A stretch of 64,000 nucleotides of DNA, taken from assembly GCA_021464415.1 (NCBI GenBank), contig CM038469.1, forward strand, positions 61,795,650 to 61,859,649, given 5' to 3'. The translations under genes and the position numbers were made by a program. Source of the stretch: Lonicera japonica (taxonomy: Eukaryota > Streptophyta > Magnoliopsida > Dipsacales > Caprifoliaceae). Shown in pieces: positions 38,732-53,834 of the stretch (position 1 is its first letter; each line of letters starts with the position of its first letter). A model generated the notes under the pieces. The model was not told where the DNA came from. It made no database searches and saw nothing but the letters and a program-made list of their open reading frames with translations.

Positions 38732-39770
38732 AGGTGTATTCAATTTAAAATTTGTAAAATTTCTTTGGATTTCTAAAGTTTACGTCTATTTAATTGAAAT
38801 TTTAAAAAATCTTTTGTTATTTAATTAGGATTTTAAAAAGTCTTTTAAAATCTTGTGGTGTTTAGTTAGGATTAAAAGTAATCTTTTAAAATCTTCTGAT
38901 ATTCAATTAAAAATAAAAATAGTCTTTTAAAATATTGTAGTATTCAATTAAGATTAAAAATAGTCTTTTAAAATTTCGTGGCATTCAGTTAAGATAAAAA
39001 TTGTCTTTTAAAATCTTATTATATTCAAAACTCAATAAATTTTGAAGAATTTTATAAATTGATAGATTTGATGGATTTAAGAATATTTGTATGAATAACA
39101 AATTCACCAACAAATCTTCTCTTTAAGCGGAAGATTTCACAAGAATTTCTTTGCCATTTTTTTTCCCAAACCTTGGGTATTATTTCATCTTCATTTCTAT
39201 AATCTTATTAAACCCTTCAACTCCATTCTCTTTATCTAAAACATGTTCTTCGATACCCCCCCCCCCCCCGGTTCCATTCACTCTATTCAAAGCCTCTTTT
39301 TCTTTTTATGCTGCTACTCTCAAAGTTTTAATTATCCAATTAAATATCTTCTTTCGAAATTTTAGAGATATCACCCCTTTGATTTTTTTTTCCCCTTTTA
39401 AAATTGTTTTTTAGGCGGAAGATGAAAATCGAACATAAATAGAAAAAAAAAATGCTAGGTTTTTAGACTCAATCCGAACCCTTTGATGTGGGTTTATAAT
39501 TTGCTTAATACTTTAAAATCGCAAACAAAATTCTTTTATTATTTACCCTTTGATTTTTCTTATTGTAATTGGAAGAATCAATAAATTTATTCAAATCTAC
39601 AGAAATACTAAAGAATCTATATCTTAAAATATGTTAGACTCCGTATAGATTTATTAAAATCAGTTATATTCTATATATAGATTCAAAATAATTTACGGAT
39701 TTAGAAGAATTTGCGAATTTTTAAAAAAAATCATAAAACTCTTGTAAAATCTGAATTAAATACACCCTCA
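38732..39770. mobile_element. TIR element with internal 41-bp tandem repeats
   Basis: The left end GGAGGTGTATTCAATT and the complement of the right end GAGGGTGTATTTAATTC are inverted partners. Near the left end lie about five tandem copies of a 41-bp unit with TCTTTTAAAAT (38841, 38882, 38923, 38963, 39004). Subterminal tandem arrays of this sort are common in plant hAT- and MULE-type non-autonomous elements. I could not resolve a target duplication. A C homopolymer at 39257-39269 lies inside. Confidence 0.5.
38801..39035. repeat. 41-bp tandem repeat array, about 5 copies
   Basis: The period is 40-41 bp by the spacing of TCTTTTAAAAT. Each copy also carries a variant of ATTCAATTAAGATTAAAAA. 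Copies are diverged, so the array is not recent. Confidence 0.8.
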
Positions 39771-39827
39771 TCATTTTTTTGGTTTTCTCTCCTTAAAAAT
39801 AGATATTATATAAATTCAAAAAGTGAA

Positions 39828-40120
39828 GATCCGTTTAATAACAACATAAAAAAGGAAAATAAAAGCAGTAGATTTTTTAAGAAGTTATAAAATAAGTTGA
39901 GACATATGGTGATATGCCTCCTTACTTTTTGGTTTTTTCCATGGAGAAATTTTCTTTGATGGTTGAGAAAGAAAAAAATTTTACAAAAAATTATGAAAGA
40001 TGAAAGACATATATACTTATAAAATGAGCATGAAATGAAAAGCACATGTCTCATATTATTTTCCAACTTTTTACCAAATTAAGTATTTTTATTTTTTTTT
40101 CATGTCATCAAACGGAACCT
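39828..40120. mobile_element. MITE family copy 2 of 3
   Basis: Best-preserved right end of the family: CATCAAACGGAACCT, the inverse of the AGGCTCCGTTTGATAG start seen in copy 3. The left end reads GATCCGTTTAATAAC. Non-coding. Confidence 0.65.
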
Positions 40121-40208
40121 ACAATACCTTAAAAAGAAGTTGGCAAGAAGTATATTACTTGTTTTTAGGATTTCTCGAAATCTATTCAATCCAAAGTCCG
40201 AAGAAAAA

Positions 40209-41371
40209 GAGTGATTTTGTTTTTATCCACCAAATCTTACAGTTAATCCACCCTTAAATTATGAAAAATTTAAATGAAGTTTCAAAAAATTACCCTTTTA
40301 AAATTTATTAGTATATCCACCAATTTTAATTAAATTATAGTTGTATAACTTTAGATTCCTTTTTTATTAACATTCCTAATCTATAATATAATTCCTTTTA
40401 ATTAACTTTCCTAATCTAAATATAATTCATTTTAATTAACATTCCTAATCTAAATATAATTCCTTTTAGTTAACTTCATCTTTACGTTTAAAAAAGTTTA
40501 AACGGTTTAGGGTTACTTCTGCGCTTGTATTGATCGAATAGACGCCATTCTCTCTCTCTCTCACACACACACGAAAATAGAGTGAAAGAATGACCAAGTA
40601 TATATAGTGTGTATTATATATATATATATATAGAAGAGGTGATGACCAACTTTTTCAGCTTGCGTTGCAAATAGACCTTGTCCAGTAATTTACAAATTTT
40701 TTATTCATTAATCTTTTGGAACCCGCAACATTATAATTAATAATATAATTATTTAGTCTGAAAGTTAGACATGATATAAGAAACATGGTATAATTTAAAT
40801 TTTTAATCTTCCGTATTATGAGTTAGACTTACATAATACAAAAACCAAATTAGTTCAAGACTTTTGAAATTGTGGGTGTGGGTTTCTAAGGTTGGAATAC
40901 AGATTTGGTGATTTAAAGAATATGAAACTAATCTAGGGTTTGTGATATGATGAAGAAGAAGAAGAAGAAGAGACGGTGGAGAAAGAGGGAAGAAGAAGAA
41001 GGCTGGGGAAAGAGTGATAGTGGGAAGAAGAAGAAGAAGAAGAAGAGACACTGGGAGAATCGTTAAAACCGTAAGGGAAAATGAGTTAAATTTTGTTTTT
41101 GTTATTTTACTGCAAAGTTAATTAAAATTTAGCCATCTAAATTTTTAAAGTGGTTATACTTATTAATTTAGTAGATATTTTCATATTAAATTATTATTTA
41201 AAATAATATTTAGAAAATTAAATTATTATTTAAAATAATATTTAGAAAATTAAATTCATAATATTTTTTTTTCAATTCATCCACGCTCGCGGATTAACTT
41301 AATATGCAATGCAGATTAACTTAACAATGTGGATTAACTGCAAGATTTGGTTGATAGAAATAAAATCACCC
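40209..41371. mobile_element. Mutator-like element with perfect 9-bp target duplication
   Basis: The element starts GAGTGATTTTGTTTTTATCC and ends with the inverse of GGGTGATTTTATTTCTATC; the inverted similarity extends over about 50 bp and includes CAGTTAATCCAC. The direct duplication GAAGAAAAA flanks it exactly (40200-40208 and 41372-41380). There is no transposase gene. The interior has AT-rich tandem repeats (about 40367-40475 and 41188-41260), a GAA-rich tract (40949-41045) and an open minus frame (41051-40803) rich in Leu and Pro with no recognised domain, possibly captured DNA. Confidence 0.8.
41188..41260. repeat. Tandem duplication of a ~37-bp AT-rich unit
   Basis: The unit TTATTTAAAATAATATTTAG with flanking ATTAAA/AAAATTAAATTA is present twice in direct succession. 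Confidence 0.8.
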
Positions 41372-41821
41372 GAAGAAAAAAGCCTCGTGTACGTTTATCC
41401 CTATTTGGGATTTTCTAAAAAAGCTGCGTAATTTTTTAGGAAACTACATAAATCGCCACTAAAAGTAAAATATATATGAAGTAGAAATTGTAAAAATGTC
41501 CACTTAACTTTTAAAAGTTTCAAATAGCCCCCTAAACTATCAACCGCATTCTACCTTGGGTATTCCGTCCGCATGGGTCGTTAGATTTGACCATGCACCA
41601 ATCATATGACCAGCTTGAGGGGAATTTTCTTTGAACTAATAAAAAAAAAATCACTGTGCAAATAGGCACCAAAACAACCCCAGTACGCAAGGCCTAGATT
41701 TTTGCCGGAATTTTCCTTAATTGTCATTTCCTTTTGAAACAAATAGCATTACTCTCCCAATAGAATAAACAATATTTCCCCCTAACTGATGTCTCTTTCC
41801 AATTCAAAATTTTCAGGTAGC

Positions 41822-44604
41822 CTATTCATGCACTAGTACGTGTTGTTGTTGCACCACCAAAATAGTTGAATTGCAATTAAAATCCGATGACGCCAACGTA
41901 TCTCTTATTACTCCCAATTGCATCTCCTCGTTCCACCCCTCAAGCCCTAACACTAAAGGTGACCTATTCTCGTGTTGCCTCCCCACAATTATAAGCTCGA
42001 AATTCATGTCCATCATACGAATGACCCCGATTGTCCCTGCCCTGTCTGCCACCCCCTTCTTCCCTATACGACACGTGCTCATTCCCCACCATATTCCCTT
42101 TAAACTCATCCAACACCTCATTATCCAAATCTGTTTGCGCGTCAGTTCAAGCACTTCTCATATCCCCATTTTCCACTAGCCTAATTATTGTTAGGTACAC
42201 ATTCAGCTGTTGTGCCATTCTGGCTGTGCCAAAGCAAGTGCCTCCCGGTCATTGTCACCCCCTAAAAACAAAACCAACGCGTAATATTTCGAACATGCAT
42301 CTAACCAACCCCTTGAACTGCTAAATAGACCGCGGTCAACAATGATGGCAACTGAGCAAGGCGAGGTCTCGAGTACTTATCATTCACAATTTTAATGCCC
42401 TTTCTATAAGAGTCGAGGGTCGTGTTGATGCCATCAAAGGCAAATCTTTTGTGAAAATGGACTATTATGAGAGATGCACGTTTTTCGAAGGCCATTACAC
42501 ACACCTCATCGTGCATAGTCTCGTACGTGGATATCACGGCGAAGGGAAAACCAAGAGAAGTTCACATCTGTGCCTTCGCTCCAAGAATCTAAATGCATTC
42601 ACTTACTTTTGGATTTGGACGCAATTGATGAGAGAGATATTGTGAGTTTATGAGAAATGAGGAGGGGGTCGGCCCGGCCGAAGAGCTCCACGAGGTGGGG
42701 GCATAAACAACGATAGTGAGTCCAAAAGTGCCATCCTCTTGTTGACTTTATATCTCTTTGAAGGATCATTTAGGTTATGGGTGTGATTGTTGCAGCCACC
42801 AAAATTAGGGATATGCAAAGTATAGTAAAAGATTCATAATCTACTGTCTGCATGTAATAAAAAAAAATCCGCAATTAAATGGGTGATTTGCCAATGAGTG
42901 ATGATAAATCTGAAAAATACGTTCAAATATATTATAGAAAGGAAGGTATAAGTAAGACCTTTTATTAAAATAAAAAAGAACCCCCCAAAACCTTAGATGA
43001 GACTTGCCCGGGTTTCGATGGACGGTTTTACCATTCAGGCTAGCCCACTCGCTCAACTAGATAGTTTTGACAGGTAGCTTTTCTCTAAATTAAATGAGTG
43101 ATCAACTACTCGCTAGAAACAAACACCATCTATAAAAATTTAAGCCAACCAATTTTAAACGAACAATCCAGATTTATTACTTCAATCACTCTAGAGAAGC
43201 CATATCCAGTTAGATAATGACTTTTAGCATTTGTGCATGCTTAAACTACTAATTTTATAATTCAAACAATGTGCCAGAAAATGCAATAATCAGTATTTTA
43301 AATAAAGTTTACCTTTGCACTGTACATAATTTTAAACAAGTTGAGCTTGAGAACACCTTGAACGTTCAAAACAAGGCGAAGTGAAATAGCATCTCTAATT
43401 TTCATTCTGAAGTAAATTGCAGACAAAAATGTACCTTGCCAGCAAAAGCAACCAGATTCGCAAACTGCACTATCAAATAGTTTTTAAACTTGACAAAGAA
43501 TATCGGCATAAACATCCAAGAAGTTATAAAATCAAGCCTGTCCACCATAGCCAATCCCAACCCCGGACCCGGTGGGATGGCCTTCCCATAAGGAAGCGAA
43601 CCCAAAACTAGGGGTTGTCCCACTAATCTTGTACAAAGAGCCGACGCAAAAATGCCAATAAAAATGATGTAAATATAGCTTGGCTTCAAAGATTTCCCCT
43701 TCCAGGATCCTCCACAAAAGGTAAAAAAAAAAATATTCATCGGATCACTACAAGAAACACTATCCCAATGGCAATGGTAATTAAAACGGAACAGAGCTTG
43801 CTCGCTGTAACCGATTCATTAGCCAGAAAGGCTACAAGTGTAGTGATAAAAATGAATAATATGTTACTAAAGATGAAGGAAATGCCATTCGGCCGAATTG
43901 GGAATTGACCATGTTGAGTTCATTGAGGAGTTGGGCAACGATTAGGAATGAAAGCAAAGACGAGACTGTTGCAACGGCTGAAAGAGAGAGTGATATTGGC
44001 ATCCAATATATATATTAGTCGATTTTAATAGGATGCATAATAATAGGCTTATGAGCATGGGGACTGCCACTGATGAAATCCCAACTGAGAGCTCTTTCTT
44101 GCCGATTTTCTTGAAAGTATGAATGTCCATTTACACCCCATTCAAGAATAAGTACAAAATCTTTCCCGAACTAGCCATTATATCTATAAACATGAGGCTC
44201 TCGAAGGGGAAAACTGTCGGTATCAATCCAGCAAAGTCTCTGACACAAGATGGCCCAAGAATTAAACCACCCTAGTAGATATATATACATTTATCAATGC
44301 CCGCATTCATTCATTCATTCATTCAAAATTGAACTTTGACTCAACTTTTTCATTCAGGAGAGACGGACAAACAGAGATAAAGATTTACCATTACTTGAGG
44401 GATAATCAAACTCGGCCCTGGGGGCTTGAAAAGGTTAGAGGTGAAGAGAATGAGTGTAATAGATATTGCAAGCTGTGCCAAAAGGCGAGGAACCCAGTGT
44501 TCCAATGGATTGGTATGGTCCAAAAGGCCCCTTGAGTTGATGTTCGTTATGGACATGTAGATTTGTTCAATCCCATTTTGCAAGGCATTATAATTTAAAC
44601 CCAT
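41822..44604 (-). pseudogene. CHX cation/H+ antiporter pseudogene, nearly full length
   Basis: Same exon layout as the intact gene at 31564-34639. Exon 1 starts at 44604 and reads NPLEHWVPRLLAQLAISITL with LFKPPGPSLIIPQ. Exon 2 begins GGLILGPSCVRDFAGL, then FPFESLMFIDIMASSGK, then an in-frame stop in FLNGV*MDIHTFKKIGKKEL, followed by a frameshift in the next membrane segment. Later fragments include LVLGSLPYGKAIPPGPGLGL (about 43617-43558). The tail survives as FELIIVGRQHENRSPLVLGL and NSTILVVQQQHV at 42005-41822, with frameshifts and missing segments between. Two or more disabling changes make a functional transporter very unlikely. It is a tandem duplicate of the intact gene in the same orientation. 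Confidence 0.85.
42990..43080 (-). repeat. Possible tRNA-derived SINE head inside the CHX pseudogene
   Basis: On the minus strand a box-A-like stretch TAGTTGAGCGAGTGGGC is followed about 25 bases later by a box-B-like CATCGAAACCCGGGC. This spacing resembles internal RNA polymerase III promoters of tRNA-derived SINEs. No clover-leaf or poly-A tail was established. Confidence 0.3.
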
Positions 44605-46146
44605 TTTCTCTCGCAATGATAAGGGTCCCCAAACGCCTACAATCATAAAATAAAAGCACAAATTAACTATTTTCTTAAAATAATTAGTGGCTTTAAACAT
44701 TTAAAGATGAAGAAGATAGGGACAGATGATTGGAGAACGTCTCCTTAAGTACGACTTTTCTCCTTAAGTACGACTTTTCCCTCAAAACTATCCTCATATT
44801 TGAGGAAAATATATATAAGGAGAGGATCAGAGTTGCTCCAATAGGAAAAATTAATAATTTGTGTGCCTGAAGCGGGAAAACTTGTTTGGTTATAAAAAAA
44901 TTAGTGTTGAACGGAGATGTTGGTGGGGAGAGAGAGGAACAATGAGAGAGAAAGAACCCCAGAAAACTACAGCCAATTCTCTTTCTCTCCTTTATTCAAT
45001 CCTTCAATACAACACATGAAGTGTTAGATGATCGATGGGAGTCCGTTGATGATCGATGGGAGTCGATTGATCAATTAAGGAAATTGGGAGAATGCAGTAA
45101 CGAAGAGTTGGTTCCTAACTAATTCCTTCTTTCTTTCTTCTTCTCACCAAAAGAAAGAAAAAGATGGATGAAAGGAAAGCAAAGAACAGAGAAAAATGAA
45201 AGAACAGAAGAAAACTAAGACTAGATTCCTCCCTCCAATGGAGGGGTGGAGAGAAAATGGGATGACTTCATAAATATAAGAGGCTAGGAGCAAAATAATT
45301 GGGCTTGACTTAAAGGCAGGGAATGGTCAACAGCGAACTTTTTACACTTCAAAAAAACATTTTTTTCAATTTCTTCTCTCGTATAAATTTTAAGCAACAG
45401 TAGGTGGAGAGAAATATTGTTCCGTTAAAATTCTTCAACAATACTTTAAATCAGAAAACAAAAGACAAAATATTATTCCTTTTTATTATACAATAGATAA
45501 CCTACAAGAAACAGATTTGCATGTAATTCGAACCCACAATCTCTAGACGCAAAATCCGGAGAGATTTGCATGTAATGCAAATCGAACCAATGATCTCTGG
45601 GCGCAAGGTCGGCAATCACTGAATTTCCTTTTTCATTAACATAATATCATTAAAAATGCTTTATAATTTTTTTATGAAGCATAGCTCGGAGACCATAGTG
45701 ACAACAAATGACTAACAGCAGTCGTCGGCAATAACAGGTATATATTTTTACTTGGTCTTTCTCAAAGTACTCGTACCAAAAATTGTCTTGGTTGGCTGTC
45801 GAGCGCAACAAACATTTATGTCTCATCTGCACACTATCTAAGCGTCCAGGCGAATCACCCATGTAAGTGGAACACCGTGTTCAAAATGTTTTCCATAAAT
45901 CACAAAAAGCTGAAAACCACAACTCATAAATAAACTCGAAAAAATCATGAAAAATCTTACAGATCGAGCATTGTAAATGAAGTCTAACAAAAACACATGA
46001 AAGAACAGAGGCCTGTATATTGGCTTCTGCTCAATAATTCTGCATTAATCTAAAAACCAAAAACAATAACATGTAAAAAAAAACCTCAAAACTGTCTTCC
46101 ATCCTGAGTAGCAGGCAAATGTAGAATTAATAAGGTTCTCTCCCCT
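44605..46146. other. Spacer with short tandem duplications; eL8 3' flank
   Basis: No gene seen. Two young tandem duplications are present: a ~21-bp unit TCTCCTTAAGTACGACTTTT near 44739-44780 and a ~26-bp unit with GATGATCGATGGGAGTC near 45026-45072. The right end is the probable eL8 3' UTR on the minus strand. Confidence 0.6.
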
Positions 46147-49709
<3,563 letters not shown>

Positions 49710-49772
49710 TTGGGGAAGCCGAGGTTCTCTCTGCGAGTACCTTTTGCAAGGGTTTGTATAACGGCGTAGGAG

Positions 49773-49905
49773 AAACCCTAATGGCTAAAAGGAAGGAATA
49801 ACAAGGGGAGTCATTATATACTGGCCCGGCCCAGGTAGTAGGTTGAAAGCGATGTCGTTTGGTTGTATTTGCCCTAACAAACATATGGAATTCACTGCTG
49901 GCCCA
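49773..49905 (-). promoter_or_regulatory. eL8 promoter: telo-box, TATA and site II motifs
   Basis: On the minus strand, in order toward the gene: TGGGCC (49905-49900), TGGGCC (49833-49828), TATATAAT (49820-49813), and a telo-box TTAGGGTTT (49781-49773). Site II and telo-box combinations are a known signature of plant ribosomal protein and other growth-linked promoters; site II is bound by TCP factors such as TCP20. The probable start site is about 25-30 bases after the TATA, placing the telo-box in or next to the 5' UTR. Confidence 0.7.
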
Positions 49906-50141
49906 ACCCAAACAAAGCCTGCAATAAAATTCAACCGAGAGATAAATAAATATAGTTGAAAATAAAAAACGAGATAAAATAAAGCAATAGATGAAGTTTT
50001 GGACTTTTTAAGTTTTTCTGGGGTTCTTTTTTTCAAGTTAGATGTATATCTTATGCTTAAAAATCTTGACATATGCCAATAGTCAAGACCAAAGATCAGA
50101 CAAGATCATTTCAGTTTATTAAAATTAGGACCGAACAAGAC

Positions 50142-50554
50142 TAGGGGTGTGCACGGTCCAATCAATCAGACCAAGTACTTCGGTCTTATACTATTTTAGA
50201 CTAAACCAGATCGAATTGTTAGTTGAGACCGGAGTAGACCGGACCAGTTTAAACGGTTCGATTTTCGTCGATCCAACCAGTTTGTGATTCAAAAATCACG
50301 CAGAGTTGAGAGGAATAACTAAACCAAAATCCATAAGAAAGGGAGACAAAATATAACCAAAATCAAACAAAAAATAACCAAACTAAGCTATTAATTAAAC
50401 AGAGAAGAAAACCAAATATGCAGAATATGTATGTATATATATAAAGGTAGATCCGTAGGAAAGGACCATTGTATGTCTAAAGATAAAAAAAAAAAAAAAC
50501 TCTTTTTTAGTTCGGTTCAATCGATCAATTCGATCCAGTTTTTAAACACCTCTA
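50142..50554. mobile_element. hAT-like MITE
   Basis: Left end TAGGGGTGTGCACGG and complement of the right end TAGAGGTGTTTAAAA are the kind of TAGGGGTG termini common in plant hAT MITEs. The interior has repeated CGGTTC/GAACCG-type motifs. No matching 8-bp target duplication was seen. Confidence 0.45.
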
Positions 50555-50595
50555 CCTATAAATATTTTTTTCATCCTCAGTAATACAATTATGAG

Positions 50596-50605
<10 letters not shown>

Positions 50606-50633
<28 letters not shown>
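50606..50633. repeat. (AT)n microsatellite
   Basis: About 14 AT dinucleotides, unbroken. Confidence 0.9.
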
Positions 50634-50636
<3 letters not shown>

Positions 50637-53600
50637 CAACAATAATGTATACACTTCAAAGGCATCTAAAAGAATGCATAAAAGATAAAAAGTCAACTTT
50701 TGTTAATTTTATGTAATTATTTGAAATATTTCTTGCATTTAACATGTAATGTCAAAAAAATATGAAAATAAAAACCGATATGTATTAAGGTAGATGATAA
50801 AATGGAAAAATTTTAATTTAATTATTCGCGTTTGCCACCACTTATTCACACGCGTAGATCCAATGCACCTTCTACAAGTGAAACTCGACATGGCCACATG
50901 AGCTCGTACATATGATAATGTATGAGTTTTTTATGCTTGTTTTTAGAGCACACATTAACACAAAGTCGCAATATATGAACACAAATATATGGTGTTTTAA
51001 AAATCCTTTGTTTTAAAAAAGTTAGGTGGTAGCTTGCCACTTTATTATACCATACATCACCTAGGCTTGCAAGGTGGTAAATAGGCACAATGGTTTGGAT
51101 TCCATTTCACATTGTTTTTCAAAAATTAGTTTTATATGTGACTAAAAATTTATAAAAATGATAATAGATCCAAATAATCAGCCTGACCAAAATCTAAGAA
51201 GATAGTTGTAAAGGAATGGAGTATAACCCTAATTTGTCCTTTTTGGTCATTTACATTCTCCATTTGTAGCCCTAATTATATATATATATATATATATAAA
51301 TATAATAGGGAAAGCTCATAGGAGGGGGTTTAAGAAAAAAGATAAGTTAGAAGAATTGTTTCCAGAAAGAGAAAGTGGTAACTTGTATTCTCATTTTCAA
51401 TTGCATTTGAGCTAATAAAATGAAACACACAGACATAAACGAATGATATACTACCGGAATAATATAAGCGTTACCGGGGGAACCTACCGTACCCAAAAAT
51501 CTTTTGTCTCTTTCACCATCCCTATCTATTACTCTGTTGATTTTTCTTTGAATACACCATGTGGGGAGACCCAAATATTTTGGCACCCACGAGTTCCATA
51601 CAGATTTGAATTATGAGAAATATTTTCCTCATTTTACTTTTATGCCTTTCAAGTATTAAATTTTAAAATTTAAAATGTCACATTTTGTTTTTTTAATATA
51701 AATTATGATAGATCAAGTGGTTTGAGAATGAGTAGATGGTTAAAATTGGTCCCTTTTTATGAATCTTACTTTTTACCACTTGTCTGGACGTTTTACAATA
51801 TTATTACATTTTAATAACTAAATAAATGGATAAATTACTCCTACTTGTTTAGCCCCGATAAAACACTCAATGTTTGCTTAACGTCTTTAGAACATTGTTA
51901 AGAGAATATAATACTATAGAATTGTAACTTTGCTAAAGCAACTTTTCTTATCTCTAAGGTAATAACACAATTATTTTATAACAAAACTCGAGTCACACGT
52001 AATGCATATGTATAGTCTTTTTAAATTTAAAATAAATATAAAACCTGAATATTAGTTTAATTGTAACACATTATACATGTTGTAATAATAAATAATATAA
52101 GAGACTCTAGACGCTATAATATAATATATAGTAAAAATGATCATTACCTCACTTGGCGATTGAATTCAAACACTTTTAAAGTATTGTACATGTTTTATAG
52201 TGCTAAACTTAATCAGCCACTTACACAATTACAAGAGCAATTATTCTTTGTTGGTCCATCCCCCATGAAATTTGGGCATGGAATTTTGTCACTTTATGAA
52301 ATCTAGGACAATGTTTTAAGGTGTTGTTATATGTACCACTAACTTAGTACACTCCCAGTCCAACTAATAGTCATACTTTTATAATTTTCACTTAGTAATA
52401 CTCGCCCCATGCTCTCCACCCCCTTTCATTTTTAATAGGCTTATATATAATTATGTATTAAAAAGTCTTCATCATCCTTGATCATCCTTTTATCAGATCA
52501 TTATATTTTTCTTCTTCTTATTCTTTCTTGTTATATTATTCTTCACCTCTCAATTTGTATACACACACACACACATATATATGTATGTATTTATATATAC
52601 AAATAACATTATTCACTAACCAAATGCACTTAATTTGAAGAACAATCAACTAGATCTGGGATGGTTAATCACAGATCTAGAGAGAGCACCACCAGATTTG
52701 ACAAAAGAAAAAAAAACACCATACACAGCTACTTTAGTGTCATCTCCAACGATGATTCTGACATTAATGAGTGTGTTAACTGTTACTCGGTTAAATATCT
52801 ATAATCCCATTCGCTTTATGTTAAGCGAGTTACATACATATATACTCAGTAAATATGCAACGAATAAACATTTATTTTCAAAATGGGTTTGATTTTTTTT
52901 ATGCATGTCGGCCATACAAAGTGATGTGCCAAAGGAGAACACATGCTGCCAGATTTAAGTATTGGCCTTCTAAGGTGGGGATTGTGTTGGTGATTCTTTA
53001 AATCCATTAAACAAACCGATGAACCCATTTTTAAATGGACCAAAAGTGTGCATATAATTGTTGTGAAACAGAGGAGAGCCATTGAAGAAGAAAGAGGCGG
53101 ATAGAGAAAAAAAGAAAAAAAAAGGGGAGGTTTTAAAGAAAGAGTTAATTGGGGTTGCATCTTTATCATAGTTTGTTCTTGGTTTTGTTGTTTTAGCTCC
53201 TTTTGTTATTCTTTTGTTTGTCCTTCCTTGTTCTTAGATTTATTGTTGTTCTTAACTTATGTTTGTTTTAAAGGTTAATAATGTTTTGTTAAGAGATTAA
53301 CAATGGGTAAATTAAAGTGTAAAATATTGGAGGGCAACCAAGCAATTGCAAAAAAAGGAAAGCGTGAGTGTTATCAAAGTTTTTTCAGTATACATAGAGT
53401 TACTTATAATTTAACATCGTTTGTTAAATCTATCAATTATTTTATTAGTTGGACGGAAAAAACCCTAATTTCTTGTTGTCTCTTCCCTTTTATGATGTTT
53501 GTTCGGTTAGTTAATGAAATCTTTTATCGCTTTTATAAATGAATGCAATCCTCTCTCATTTATTTTATTTTTTAAAAATGAAAAAAAAAGGAAGGTCAGG

Positions 53601-53834
53601 ACATTGTTGTAATTATACGAGTTGGTTTCCAGTTCCTCAACATTTACGACATCGTTTATGCGAAGACCTGATTCGATGCTGGGGCTACAAGCGTACCAAA
53701 CTAATAATGAGAAATTGAGAAGTGAAAAACGAGTCGTCTTTTTTGTTGCCGTTGTTGTTACGCACCTCCATTAAAAGCAAGAGTTTGTGTTTTTGATGAA
53801 AAACAAACTCCAACAAAGACGACTAGGTTAAACT
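50634..53834. other. Gene-free spacer upstream of ARP2
   Basis: AT-rich with an (AC)n run near 52561-52574 and another AT run near 51279-51298. The last ~100 bases are probably the ARP2 promoter and 5' leader. No other gene recognised. Confidence 0.6.

Noticed and set aside
40803..41051. Leu-rich minus-strand open frame in the 40-kb MULE
   Set aside because: Generated largely by a GAA microsatellite; not called as a gene, only mentioned as possible cargo.
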